Below the pieces are notes generated by a model. The model searched no databases. It worked only from the letters and a program-made list of their open reading frames with translations, and had not been told where the DNA came from. A stretch of DNA of 64,000 bases from the NCBI RefSeq assembly GCF_009727055.1, contig NC_052354.1, positions 37,686,543 through 37,750,542 on the forward strand. The letters are read 5' to 3'. This document shows, piece by piece, positions 45,990 through 62,346 of the stretch. The position numbers were made by a program, and so were the translations under genes. Each line of letters starts with the position of its first letter. The first letter of the stretch is position 1. This DNA is from Benincasa hispida (taxonomy: Eukaryota > Streptophyta > Magnoliopsida > Cucurbitales > Cucurbitaceae).

Positions 45990-47930
45990 TTGCAGTGGAA
46001 GATTATGATTATTTTAGGGGAATTTGAGCGTATGGCATACTTTAGGGTTTAGTTTTGAAAAATGGTAAAACCAACAAATAATAAACTTTATGACAACTCA
46101 CATGACATGCACATGACCATGAATTTTAAAATCCCTTACCTTTGTCTAGGTCATAACTTTTGTTGTTGATAAAACTATAAATACATGGTAAGTGTAGAAT
46201 CATAAACAATGACGGAGTTCTGTATAACTACTTTTTGGATTAATCTCACTTTAATAAAATATCCAAATTTTTCTACCAATTTGATATTTTAAATATCCAT
46301 ATATTATCATATTTCATTTATTTATCAAATTTAAAATCTATTCAAATATTTGAATGGTTATCTATTATTTTATACTTATTTTTAATAAATTAACCATATA
46401 TTTTTCCCATAAGGTTTAAATTATTTTGTATATGTTATTAGATTCAATTATACATATTTTATATTTAGTTACTATTTTAGCTGACATTTTGATAGTACCT
46501 GACTTTGCTTTATTAATAACCAAGATATAGATATAGTGTAAGTTGAAGGCTTGATTAATAATCTGGATATAAATACAATGTAATTGAAGAGCTTGATTAA
46601 TAACCAACTTAATCATATTATAATAGTTTGTATTTGTGGTATTCGTGTTGTTTTTGAAACATTGTATCTTTGCATTTTTATTTGTATTTAATTTTGTTGT
46701 TTTATGGTAGTTTTGTCATTTACCAATTAGTATTTTCTATTATATAAATTTATTATGCTATTTTTATAATTTTGAAAAAATTTGCTATTTCCATTATTTT
46801 AATTCACAACTAGCTACTATAAAGACTATTTAAAACCCTTTGTAGCTACCATGAACACTATTTGAAAATCCACTTTAGCTATGTGAAACACATAATATAT
46901 ATATATATATATATATATTCTCTTGATAGACACTTGTACAATTTTGTTTGGTTTTTTGTGTATGTTCAAGTATATAGAAATATATTTACATAATTTTGAA
47001 TAATTTTTGTATTTTCATTTAAATATAAAATATAGAGAACCAATAAATTCCAAAATAATGTTTTCTTAAATTAAAGTACAAAAAAAAGTTTCAATTTTTA
47101 CCTTTTTCAGCTTTAGTATAATTATAAAAAACGCAATCAAATTCATTTCTTAAATTAAAGTATAAAAAATGTGTAATTACGAAAAGAAAAAAAAAAATAG
47201 ATTTTAACATTTTTTTTTAGTTTTAGTAACAAAAAAAAAAAAATGAAGCATAAAAAATGAATCAAACTTCCTTTTTAAATTAAAGTATAAAAATATAATT
47301 ATGAAAAGAATATTGAAAAAGTTTCAACTTTTAATTTTTTTTTTCTTTCTAACTTTAGTATAGTTATAAAAATGAAGTAGAACAAAAGTAATCAAATTAT
47401 TTAAAAAATATATATAAGAAATGTAAATAAAAAAAGAAGTTTTACTTTGATTTTTTTTAATGCTTTAGTATAGATAAAAAAAGAAGTATGAAAAATTAAT
47501 CAAATTTCTTTCATAAATTAAAAAATAAAAAGATGGACTTACAAAATTTTGTTCAAAAGTTATAAACAAAATGAAGTATATAAATGTATTTAAAATATTT
47601 TTTTAAAAATTAAAAATAAATTATTAAAATATCGATGTCGATATTGATATCAATATTTTAATTTTATAAATATATCGATATGATAAATATATTTGTAAGT
47701 AAAAAAATTTAGAAAAAAAACGTTAGATTAATAATTAAGCAAACTGAGTGAGAAAAATTGTTATTAATATTTCTATTCGATTTAATAAATTACAGTTTTT
47801 TATGATTTAAGGATCATTTATAAAAGATAAAATAGCAAAGGAACTGAAAATTAGGGCATTTTCAATCTCATTTCTTTTCAATATTGTGGAGAACTTGAGA
47901 CGAGCATAATCAAATATATATACCCGTTTG
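45990..47930. other. Very AT-rich intergenic DNA with an (AT)n microsatellite
   Basis: No genes. An AT dinucleotide run lies at 46894-46918. Between 47040 and 47560 the phrase AAATTAAAGTATAAAAA with TTTCAACTTTTA recurs about five times at roughly 90-120 base intervals, indicating decayed tandem duplication. The last 150 bases are the upstream region of the LHC-like gene. Confidence 0.5.
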
Positions 47931-48074
47931 GATGGATCAGAACAAGCTCTGTACAGCCGAGCGATATGAGAGCCAATACACAAATGTCATTCTCTGGAAG
48001 ATAGAGTATGGATGTAGACAACTGAAATCTATAAGTGGATAAGCATTCATGTAAGAAAGCCCTGCACTTTGGAG

Positions 48075-50967
48075 ATGGCTTCCACTTCGCTGATTCTACC
48101 CATCAAAGGAGGAAACCTTCCGCCTTCTCAATACCTCTCTTTCCGCCATACTCATCCTTCTGCAACTTTCTCCAGGTAATTTCGGGTTCTTCCTCAAATA
48201 CCCATTTGCCCAATCGATCTAATTGATGGGGTTTCCCCCCTTTTCCATCTCATGTGATTATGTCGTGTAATTGGGGTTTCTTTTCTTGTTTGTCTTCTTC
48301 ATACACGATGGATTTCTTTGTAAAATTGGGATGTTGTGTCGAAACTTTCGTATGTTGTTAAAGTCTTTGCTATGATTAGTGATGAATAGAAGCTTCTCTT
48401 TCCCCTCTTTTCTTTTTTGGATTGATTGAGTTTTAATTGCTCTGAGATATCTTGGAAACTTCGTGTTCCTTGCTCTGATTATTGGTTAAGCCATTTACAT
48501 TTTCCATGTTCGGATTTAGTTCGCCATGCTTTGAGAAGTCTTGTGCTTACTTTCATGAGTTGGGAACCTAGCGTAATGCTTCTCTTTGTATATATCTGGT
48601 TGTTAAGTTCTTTCTCTGCCTTTTGTTTTGTTTAAGTGGGTAATGGAGCTTCTCTCCTTGCTCATTCATGGCTTCACTAGTCGTCTTTGGAAGGCTTCGT
48701 CCACTTGACCAGCTCTAGGCAAAAACAAGGGTTTTGATTCGTCCCGTTGGATAACCATTGGTTTTTTGAGTTTTTCAAAATTAAGCTTCTAAAGACCACT
48801 CTACTTGTTTCTTTGTTTTGTTATTCTACCCTCATTTAAAAAACCAAGTCAAGTTTTAAAAACTAAAAAAATGGTAGTTTTTAAAAACTTACTTTTGTTC
48901 TGCGAATTAACTAAAAAAAATGGTGAATCTTCTTCGCAGCTTTGTCTTACTGTAATCCTTGCACTTTGTTCATTCCTTCTGTAAAGGGTCCCTTCTTTTC
49001 TCTAGCTGGTGGTTATAAATTAAATACAAAGCATGATAGAGAAGGCTCTCCAGAATCTTAAGCTGAACTCCCACGTGTCCTACACTTACCTTGTAGAAAA
49101 AGATGGGGACACTCCATCCTTTTCAAGTACAACCCAAGTCGGGAAAATAAAAAGTTATGGAACTTAGCTTAGACCTATACTAGAACCTTTCTTTCTTTCT
49201 TTAATTTTATTTTTCTGAGAAAATATGTTAATGACAAAGGCCAAACAAAAAGGGGAGATGAGGAGTTGAGGATTTCCCCCCAAGGACTAAAGCAATACAA
49301 AAAGGAGGTCCAATTTGAAGGAAAACACCAGATGGTAGCAAAGAGATGAATGGAGTCCCAAAACTTGTCTGATCTTGAAAACTTCTCTTTGAAGAGCCTT
49401 TGATTACTCTCAAACCATAACCTCCAAATATTAGCATAAACACATTTGTCCACAAAACCTTAGCTTTACTTGTGAAGAAACAACCACTCCCCAGCTGAAT
49501 TATATCCTCACCAATAGAGTCGGGAAAGCACCATTGCAAGCCGAAAGTCTGGAAAAGATTAGCCCAAAGGCTACTAGCAACAACACAGCACCATGTAAGA
49601 AGAGTCGCTCGGGGTTTTCCAACCCATCTTTTGTAAACATAGTCTTGGATTCTTTTGTAGCCGATCATAAGTATTTTGATTTGTTTGAATACACACCCAC
49701 ATGAAAACTTTCACCTTTCTCGACACCTTGGCTTTCCAAATGATGTCAACTAGGATCAGGTCAAACGGAGCATGGTTGGGAGAGGACTGGTCATGGGAAA
49801 TGTTACAACTCTAGTTTTTGAAGTATCATTTAACAAATAGTTAGAAGCAAAGACCTAGAAAGGAACTGGAACAATATTCAATAAATTTGTTTAATTCATT
49901 TTCTGTCTTGATCTTTTTATTTTTCTTTTAATTTAATTTAATTTTTCATGAAATAGTATTTTGTCTTGGCTAATTGCTGTATCATTCTTGATAGTTCCTT
50001 TCCCTTCCAGGTCGGGTTGGAGTAGGGACCAAGATGTAGGCAGAAGTACTCACAGAACGAGGGGTCAGGCATTTCAAATCTCTAATGTACGCTTCAACTC
50101 AAGGCTTGTACATGTTTACTGGCAATATATTTGGTTTGAATATGGTCAAAGATTTTGTAGGTATGTCATTAGAAATTAATTAGGTCCTTTATGGTAACAT
50201 ATATTTAGAGAGATCTTCCCCGCCCCCACCTGGATTTGAAAAGAATCTATATTTCAGCATCTCTTTGATTGAAATGAAATTTGATGAGGTTATCTGTCTG
50301 GTTCCTTAGATGTTAAGTGTATTGACAGTTGATATTATCATGGTTCAGTTTCTTCCTATGCTAGTTGTTCGATCTTATGAATTTTATTTACTTTGGAGAA
50401 TCTGTGATTGACTTCTGGATCCTTTTTCATAAAGCTGCAATGTATTCCTCATTTCCTTAATATAATTTTAATATAGCTGGATAGTATAGTAATAGTGTAG
50501 TAACCCCTTCATCATATTTAGCTTGAATGATTTTATTCTTGTTCTCCCAATGAAAGCCACGTTCTAAGTTGTTTATGGGTTTTTGTTCTGCTTCTGCAAC
50601 AAACATATATCATGGCAATTGTTCAGGTCTCTCCTGGTAAAGATGACTTAATCAAGCAGGTGATTATGGTTGACCCTTTGGAAGCCAAACGTATCGCCGC
50701 GAAAGAAATGGAAAAGATCAAAGCAAAAGAGAAGTTCAAGGTAAAGGAAGTGATCATCATCAATGATGCAAAACTTGTTTATAAACCATATGGATAGTTC
50801 CCTCAGGATCTTTTGAATACCAAAGTTTTATGACTGCAAATAATGTTGTGGAAACGTGAATGTAGAGAAAACGTCAAATAGAAGCGATTAATGGAGCATG
50901 GGCAATGATCGGTCTGACGGCTGGGCTTGTTATCGAAGGACAAACCGGAAAAGGCATTCTGGCACAG
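48075..50967 (+). CDS. Plastid single-helix LHC/HLIP-like protein, 3-prime end not found
   Basis: Four exons join in frame: 48075-48175, 50011-50086, 50627-50740 and 50866-50967. All have GT donors and AG acceptors, and phases 2, 0 and 0 are compatible. The 131 residues read start MASTSLILPIKGG, a Ser/Thr/Arg-rich, acid-free N-terminus typical of a chloroplast transit peptide. A charged coiled region follows (exon 3, EAKRIAAKEMEKIKAKEKFK), then IEAINGAWAMIGLTAGL in exon 4. The last matches the chlorophyll-binding helix signature ExxNGRxAMxG of LHC, HLIP and OHP proteins, with Glu103, Asn106 and Met111 kept but Ala108 in place of the usual Arg. HLIP-type proteins sit in thylakoid membranes and take part in pigment-protein assembly and photoprotection; the exact member is not identified. 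Exon 4 ends at KGILAQ with a donor, so at least one more exon is expected. None was found before the window end, because a copia LTR begins 85 bases later and transposons follow. Either the last intron exceeds 13 kb or the gene is disrupted. Confidence 0.75.
49180..49800 (-). pseudogene. 5-prime-truncated LINE fragment in intron 1
   Basis: Minus-strand frames encode the C-terminal reverse-transcriptase zinc-binding region of an L1-type LINE: ATLLTWCCVVASSLWANLFQ near 49570-49610, then AKVLWTNVFMLIFGGYGL, and in a shifted frame SRSDKFWDSIHLFATIWCFP. The left edge (49180-49215) is a degenerate A/G-rich tail on the minus strand. It lies wholly within intron 1 of the LHC-like gene, antisense to it, between splice sites that remain intact. 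Confidence 0.75.
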
Positions 50968-51052
50968 GTGAAAAGTTATAGCATCTTGACATTTACTCTA
51001 ACCTTTTCTTCCTTTCTTTCCTTTAACAAGTTTATATTGGTTTAGTTAAAAA

Positions 51053-51216
51053 TGGGAAGAATATAGTGTAATATTATTCTTCAATCTTATGTATTAAATA
51101 CAAGGTCTTATATAGAAGAAAAACCAACTATCAATAAAGGAAAAATATTATAGACATAGATGATGAATATACACATAATAAACATCCAATATCAAGAGAA
51201 AAATGGACATCCAACA
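51053..51216 (-). repeat. Copia-2 3-prime LTR
   Basis: Read on the minus strand it runs from TGTTGGATGTCCATTTTTCT to TTCTTCCCA. It is preceded (51217-51227 on plus) by the complement of a polypurine tract TGGGAGAGAAG. The text GGATGTTTATTATGTGTATA and GAATAATATTACACTAT recurs, in opposite orientation, at 63795-63950. It begins only 85 bases after exon 4 of the LHC-like gene. Confidence 0.7.
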
Positions 51217-51265
51217 CTTCTCTCCCAGCTGGTTTGTAGATGTCATCCATAGCTAGTTTGTTGAG

Positions 51266-54282
<3,017 letters not shown>

Positions 54283-54650
54283 GAGAAATGCCGTTTATGT
54301 GCTTTGTTTGTCATGTAGAATTGGATTATAAGTTATAGCGATGACGGCCTTGTTATCACAATAAACTCGTAGAGGTGTTCTTTCAGATACTTTCAGTTCT
54401 TCAAGGATCCTGTTAATCTGTGTACCTTCACAAATTCTATGGGTTAAGGCTCTAAATTCTACTACAATGCTACTATTAGGCTATTATAATTTGTTTTTTT
54501 TACTACGCCATGTATCTAAATTTTCTCCCACAAATGAACAATAGCCATAAGTAGATCTTCTATCAATAGTACTTCCAGCCCAATCTGACATAGTACACCT
54601 CCACATGAAAATGATCATGTTTCTAAAATAATATACCTTTACTTGGAGTC

Positions 54651-55430
54651 TGTTTTAAAAGGCTTAAGACGGCCTTGAGTCGGTATGAGGCGTAAGCCTC
54701 ATTTTAAATTAAGAAAACTTAATTAAATCATAAAACATAAAATCTTATATGTTCTTAACATTATAATATTACTTAAACTACTTAACATACTCAAAATTAT
54801 TCATGGAAGAAAAAGATCTCATCATTATCATTATAGTTATCACTACTAGGATCTTCCCTAAAAAAAATAAATAAAAATCTTTATTTAGGAAAATAAAGAA
54901 TACATAAAAAAAATGAGTCAAATAAAAACTTTGTGGTCTAGAAAGTAATTATAAAAAGCCAGAAGTTAGGAAAAAAATTTCTCTAAAACTGGACAGTAAC
55001 TATTAAAGTTTAAAAAAGCTCTTTAAAAAAACCAAAGAAGATAGAAAACCATTTTACTATGAAGATAAAAAGGGAGGGGAAATAATCTAACCTTGGGAGC
55101 TTTGACACTGAATCTGGTAGAATTTTCTGGCTGGAAGTGAAAATTGAAGGAAAAGTTGTACCTCCACTGATTCTATTTAGACCACTAACCTCTGTCTTTT
55201 AGTGTTGTCTAGTGTGGTTTTTAGTAGTGTTTAGTGTGGTTTTAAATAAGTATTTTGTACAGTTCCATTTCATCCCAAGGTGCAATGTTCAAGATAGATA
55301 CATGCAAATATCAAAGTTAATTATTTTCGGTGCAGTGGGGCCCAACCCATTTAATTTATCCTTCAAAATTTGAAGGCTTAAGCCTGCCGCCTCACCTTGA
55401 GGCGTACGCCCTCCCACGGTTTTTAAAACA
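54651..55430. mobile_element. hAT-like non-autonomous element in copia-2
   Basis: The ends read TGTTTTAAAAGGCTTAAGAC on the left and TGTTTTAAAAACCGTGGGAG on the right (other strand). Both are followed by GC-rich GCC/GGC-containing inverted text (GCCTTGAGTCGGTATGAGGC and GCGTACGCCTCAAGGTGAGG). The flanking copia coding text reads GACTCCAA on one side and ACTCCCAA on the other (minus strand), an approximate 8-bp duplication. The interior is AT-rich noncoding sequence. It interrupts the RNase H-proximal part of copia-2. Confidence 0.6.
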
Positions 55431-57115
55431 TTGTTGGGAGTTCTTGTTTCGAAATAAGTGGGTCTAGGTGAGTGCATAAATTGACTCGCCATATTTACTA
55501 TAAATGCTATATCGGGACATGTGAGAGATAAATAGGTTAATCTACCTACAAAGTCTTTCATATCTGTCTTTGTTCTTTATTTCAAGATCTGCCGCTTGTA
55601 ATTTCAAATTGGTTCGATAGGATTTTTTTGTTATCCGACAACCAAGTAAACCTGGCTCTTGAAGTAAGTCAATAACATATCTTCTCTTATTAACAAAAAC
55701 CTCTTTCTTAGATCTTACAAACTCCATCTCTAAAAAATATTTTAAAGCTCCCAAGCCTTTGATTTAAAACTCACTTGCAAGCTTGTTCTCAAGGTCAACC
55801 AAATCTTCTCCATCATTTCCGGTGAGAATAGTGTCATCAATATAGACAATTAAAATAGCAGTTTTATTACTCTTAGAGTGTTTATAGAAGATTGTATGGT
55901 TTGATTGACTTTGTTGGTAATTATAACTAGTGATTGCTTTTCCAAAGCGTTCGAACTAGTCTATTAGAGACTATTTGAGGTCATATGATGATTTCTTTAA
56001 TCCACAAGTTTTGATGAAGAAGCCAATCCAAATGAGCTGCAAGAGACGAACTTTAATGAAGTTGGTTTTTGCTACCAGAGCAAAAGTCTTCGAATAATGA
56101 ATTCCATACATTTGAGTAAAGCCTTTAGCTACTAATATGACATTGTACCTTTCAACACTATTGTCAACATTACACTTCATTTTAAACACCTATTTGCACC
56201 CCACGGTTTTCTTATCCTATGATAAGTTTGTTATTTTCCAAGTACCACTCTGTCTTAGAGCATTCATTTCCTCCATAACTGTCAGTTTCCGATTTGGATC
56301 ATCTAGGGCTTCTTGTGTATTCCTTAGAACAAATAAATAATTTATCCTATCTTATAAAAAAAATAAGTTGTTTATCCTAGATGTGAAGATTCTATGACTA
56401 TTTGATAGTTTTTCATATGAGATTGTAATTTGCAATGAGATTTTTGGTACAAGTTCTAGTACCTTTCCTAATAGCAATCAGAATATCAAGATCAAAGATA
56501 ATAGGTAAGGTATTTTGAACATTTAAGAGATTAGGTTGGGGATAGAAGAAGGATTATCTAACCTTTCATCATCGAGAATTGGATAGGGGTTTTGAGGCCT
56601 CCCATTATGTGAGTATATGAAAGAAAGTGTTAGGTACTTGAGCACCTTGGAGAACCACACCTCAAAAGCTAGCTATTGGAGTGGGAGAACCAAGCCCCTT
56701 AAGTACCACATTAGTCATCCCATTCTAACCAATGTGGGACAAAGGCATCCCATACTACCTTGGTTCCTAACAATACCCCATTCCTGGAAGGTTGATGTCC
56801 CGGTGGCTACTCTGGCGGTACTTCACTCGGCCATACCCAGTTAGAACCCTCCGCCGGTTCCACTTTGGAATGTCAGCAACTGGCTTTGATACTTGTTAAA
56901 AATTAAAGAATAGAGAAGAGAAGAACACAAGGTTACGTGGAAACCTTAGTACAGGGAGAAAAACCACGATATAAGGACTTTTCTTATTCTGTTTTAAATC
57001 TGATACATTGAACACACAGGGACACACTATATAAATAGACACTAGGAAACCCTATGGGTCTTACACAATTACATAAATGTCCCTAGGTTAATAACCCTAT
57101 TTTCAACACTTCCCC

Positions 57116-60100
57116 TCAAGTTGGAGCATAAATATCGACAAGGCCCAACTTGCTTACACAATAATTAAAATTTTGTCTCAGTAATCCTTTTGTAAGAACA
57201 TCAGCAACTTGTTGGTTTGAAGGAATATAAGGAATGCATATGTTTCCACTGTCCAACCTCTCCTTAATGTAGTGTCTGTCTATCTCTATGTGTTTAGTTC
57301 TGTCATGTTGAACTGGGTTGTTTGCAATACTGATGGCAGCTTTGTTATCACAAAACAATTTCATTGGAAGCTCATTATCTTGCTGGAGATCTGATAATAC
57401 TTTCTTCAACCAGATTTCTTCACAAATCCCTAGACTCATGGCCCGATACTCAGCGTCAGCACTATTTCTAGCAACAACTCCTTGTTTTTTACTTCTCCAG
57501 GTGACTAGATTTCCCCAGACAAACGTACAATACCCAGACATAGATTTTCTATCAACAACAGACACTGCCCAGTCAGAATCAATGTAAGCTTCAATAAATC
57601 GTTTATCGGTTTTCCTGAACATTAGGCCTTTACCAGGAGTTCCTTTCAGATACCGAAGAATACGTTCAACTGCTATCATATGATCTTCACAAGGAGCTTG
57701 CATAAACTGACTCACAGCACTTACTGCATAAAAGATATGGTCTTGTGTGAGAAAAGTATATCAACTTCCCAACTCACCGCTGATACCTTTCTTTATTGAC
57801 AGGAATTCTATCATTCTTATCACCGAGTTTCGCATTGTATTCTACTGGTGTGTCAACAGGTTTACACCTAGTCATACTTGTTTCTTTTAGCAAGTCTAGA
57901 GTATATTTTCGTTGAGAAACTGATATACCCTCTTTTGAGCGAGCCACTTCCATTCCCAGAAAGTATCTTAGCTTCTCGAGGTCTTTAATTTCAAACTCTC
58001 TAGCCATCTCTGTTTTTAGTCTTGTGACCTCTACATCATCATCTCCAGATAAAACAATGTCATCAACGTAAACAATAAGAACAACTATCTTCCCTGATGT
58101 TGATCTTTTTATAAACAGATTGTGATCAGAATGCCCTTGAACATACCCTTGTGCTTTCACAAACGTTGTGAACCTGTCAAACCAGGCCCTTGGAGATTGT
58201 TTCAATCCGTATAGCAACTTCCGCAATCTACACACCTTATTTTTTAATTGACTCTCGAACCTAGGAGGGGGACTCATATAGACTTTCTCCTCAAGTTCCC
58301 CATTCAAAAACGCATTTTCAACATCAAGTTGGTGTAGAGGCCAATCTTTATTCACAGCAACTGACAAAAGTACTCGGATCGTGTTAAGTTTTGCCACAGG
58401 TGAAATAGTCAGAATAATCTACTCCATAGGTTTGAGTAAAGCCTCTTGCAACGAGTCTAGCCTTGTACCGGTCAATTGTCCCATCTGACTTGTACTTTAT
58501 AGTACATTTACATCCAACTGTCTTGTGTCCTTCAGGCAAAGTCACCGGTTCTCAGGTTCTATTCTTTTCCAGAGCTCTTATTTCTTTCATAACAGCAGGT
58601 CGTCATTCTGGTTTTTTCATTGCAACACTTATGTTATCTGGAACCACCTCAGTGTCCAAGCTAGTAGTAAATGCCTTGAACTCGGATGCTAAATTACTAT
58701 ACGTCATGTAACTATGAATAGGGTATTTAGTACATGAATGAGTACCTTTCCTCAGGGCTATGGGAAGATCAAGTGATGCATCACGTTCTTTCACCTCTCT
58801 AGGCTCCTCACCACGATTGACCATCTGTGTATCAGAAACTTCAGTAGTATCTTCCATATCATCACTAGCAAGGATCATTTCATCCTCTGCAGTTTCCCCT
58901 TCTATCACTCTTTTAGTATTACTGCTTCCTTCCCCCTTGTCTTGCCTGCCTTCATCAGTCTCCATACATATATCAACATCATTAGGAATATACGTACTTG
59001 GACCTGATGGTGGGTCTGACTCCTGCACTGGAGTCGGCAGTTCTGGTTCAACAGGCGACACTGCTTCCTTCCTGAGATTCTTCTTGTAGTAAGTTTTCCA
59101 AGGAATTTGATTGGTAGGAAGGACCAGACCATCATGCTCAGGACTAGGATTAGACAAGGTTTGAATGGATGTTGACTCTAAAGGAATAGCATAAGATGAC
59201 CGGTTAGTCTCCTCATTTATGTTCTCCCCTTGAATATGACTAACTGGGAAAAACGATTGATCCTTGAGAAAGGTGACATCCATGGAGACATAGTACTTTC
59301 TAGATGACGGGTGATAGCATTTATATCCACGTTGATGGAGTGGTATCCAACAAAGACACACTTCTGAGTACGAGGAGTAAATTTCGTACGGTTTGGACCA
59401 TGGGAGTGAACAAAAGCAACACAACCAAAAACCCGAAGAGAAACATCAGAAATCAATCGTGTAGTAGGAAAGGACTCTTTAAATAATTCTAAAGGGGTAT
59501 GAAGATTAAGAGTACGGGATGACATTCGATTAATGAGATGAGCAGCAGTGAGAACTGCATCTCCCCAGAGGTATGACGGAAGATTGGCGGATAACATAAG
59601 AGACCGGGCTACCTCAACCAGATGCCGATTTTTACGCTCAGCTACTCCATTTTATTGCCGAGTGTAAGCACACGAGCTCTGGTAAACAATACGTTTAGAA
59701 ACAAGAAACTCTCTGAAAGAGGTATTAAAAAATTCTCGTCCATTATCACTTCTTAAAATCCCAATCTTTGTTTGAAATTGAGTTTCAACAGTTGTGTAAA
59801 ATTGTTGGAAAACAAATGACACTTCAGATTTATCAGTAAGAAGGAAAATCCAGGTGAGACGGGTGTGATCATCTATAAACGTGACAAACTACCGTTTACC
59901 AATGGAAGTAGTATCCGGTGAGGGACCCCATACATCACTATGAACAAGAGAGAATGGACTCGAGGGTTTGTAAGGCTGAGAACGAAAAGAAACCCGATGT
60001 TGCTTGACACGAATACACACATCACAATTAAAAGAAGTACTAGCATTATGAAATAAATGAGGAAATAAATACTTCATATATTGAAAATTCGGATGTCCTA

Positions 60101-62346
60101 AGCGAAAATGCCATAACATAACATCATGTTCAGAAACAGAGAAATTTAAAGACATAAACCCAGATTGGTGATCATTCCTAAAGGAAGCTTCGTCAGAAAG
60201 GAAGTATAGTCCCCTATCGTGCCGAGCAGTGCCAATCGTCATCCCCGATTTCAGATCCTGAAACAAAATGGTATCTGGTGAGAAAATCGCCTCACACTTC
60301 AAATCTCTTGTTATTTTATTGCTAGATAACAAATTATATGATATTTTAGGCACATGTAAGGTATCACGTAGGATTAAACTATTAAACGGAGAGATATTGC
60401 CCTTTCTTGCAACGGGGGCAAATGACCCGTCTGCAATTCGAATACGCTCATTATCAGCACTTGGATTATATGACATAAATAGCTCTGAGGAACTTGTAAG
60501 GTGATCATTAGCCCCTGAATCCACAATCCATGGTTTTTTACCATTTATACTAATAAGGCCAAAATAAGGGAAATTACCTAACTGTGCAATTGTACTCACC
60601 CCAACTGTACTCGAGCTATGTTTACTGTCACCAGAAGATTGCTTCTGAGTTGGTTCATCTACTGAGTCACTTACTAGGGCACGACTAGGATTAGATTTGT
60701 CTAGAGACTGTCGTCGCCTGTTATTTGGGGGCTTCCCGTGTAATTTCCAACATTGGTCCTTTGTATGCCACAACTTCTTATAGTGTTCACAAACAGGTGG
60801 AGATTTTTTATCACCATCAGTACCTGAAGGCTTGGCGACAAAGGCGACTGCATCAGTAGTAGAAATGGTATTATTCATGGCACATGACCAATCTTCTTCT
60901 AGCCGTACTTCATAACAGACTTCTCTAAGTGAAGGAGTCGGGCGCTGGCCCAATATCCGACTACAGACACCCTCAAACTTTGGGTTTAATCCAGTCAAAA
61001 ACACATAAACACGATCTGCTTCCTCAATCTTCAAATATTGGGCTCCATCCTGTGGACAATTCCAGACAATCTCTCTACACAAGTCCATTTCCTGCCATAG
61101 CATTAACAGTTTGTTAAAATAAGAAGTAACATCCATGGACCCTTGTTTGCACTCATGGACCTGTTTATGGAGTGTATATAGCCGAGAGGCATTCTATCTT
61201 TTAGAATATAGATCTTGCGCTGCCTCCTAGATATCCTTGGCTGTTGCAGCATACAGTAGTGGTCTTCCTGTCTGGGGTTCCATACTATTCACCAAAACAG
61301 ACCGTAACAACGAATCTTCCCCTTTCCAAATTCGTTCTTGTGGATCACTTGGTGCCAACTTTGGAATTTCCTCTGTCAAATATCCAAACTTGTGACACCC
61401 TTCCAAGGCCATCCGGATTGATTGGGACCAGGAAAAATAGTTCTGGCCATTTGATTTTTCCCCTACGATAAATCCTGCAAAATTACCCATCGAACCAAAT
61501 AAGTAGGAAACATTAGGCATAATAGGCAATGAGTTTATTGGATTTTCTGAATAAACTGGTTGAGGATTTGCGCCGAACATCATATCCAAATCAGAAATCT
61601 GCTGTTGTAGGTAAGCCAACCGTTGCATCGTCCGGATAACGAGTTGAACTACAAGTGGTTGGAACAGGTGCTGGTTGCTTAAGCTGGTCAAAACCTCTTC
61701 TGTTGACCATAGAAGGACCATCGGGTTAGGCTGTGAAGGAAGAGCTTGGGTCGGTCTGGTCAGGTCGGGCTGTGAAGGAATCACACGAGTCGTATTCGGG
61801 TTGTTCTGGTTAGGTCGGGCTGTGAAGGAATCACGCGGGTCGTACTTGGGTCGGGCTGGTCGGGATTGTTAGACAACGGCGCAGAAACTTGGGTTTGCTC
61901 CAGACCGGCACCAAACCTGTTCAGATCGAACCGATAACCATACTCCTCGCGTCCGATGCTCCCGATTCTTCCTCGATTGTGATAGCTTTGGTCGAAGGTC
62001 ATCTGTTCTTCGCGGCCAACCTGCTCTTCGCGTCCAAGGCTGCTGAATCTGCCCTGATCATGACAGCTCCGATTGTAGGTCGTCTGTTCTTTGCGGCCTC
62101 AGCTTGTTTCTGCGTGGAGAGACCCGATCGGCGCAATCTGACGTGATGGTTCCCATTGATGCCGACTTTCTGATGATTGCAACTAGATAGCAGAAATTAA
62201 CTCTGGTAGTACATCCTGAAAACATTCTTTTACAGCTTCTCGGATCGCCGTTTTCATGTCAAAATTCGAAGATCCATCAACAGAAGAAGATTGGGGTTGA
62301 TTCTCTTCCATAACAGCTAGGGTTTCGTCACCACGCTCTAATACCA
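57116..62346 (-). pseudogene. Copia-1 gag-pol polyprotein, full domain order, several stops
   Basis: From right to left, the gag start MVLERGDETLAVMEENQP lies next to the primer site (about 62349). Gag core (61227-61784) contains NGQNYFSWSQSIRMALEG. The zinc knuckle near 60790 reads C-x2-Y-x4-H-x4-C, so the second Cys is replaced by Tyr. Protease has WIVDSGANDHLTSSS near 60520. Integrase has the HHCC-type LGHPNFQYMKYLF near 60090, HSDVWGPS near 59925 (first Asp), SDNGREFFNT near 59740 and NGVAERKNRHLVEVARS near 59630 (Glu), with a stop just before NGVAE. Reverse transcriptase (57774-58397) is open with YVDDIVLSGDD intact near 58070. RNase H (57116-57715) ends KLGLVDIYAPT. Interruptions lie near 61220, 59880, 59650, 58400 and 57760. 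It is inactive as a whole, though individual domains look recently intact. Confidence 0.9.
62335..62346 (-). promoter_or_regulatory. Copia-1 primer binding site
   Basis: The minus strand reads TGGTATTAGAGC directly inside the 5-prime LTR, one mismatch from the initiator-Met tRNA complement. Confidence 0.8.
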
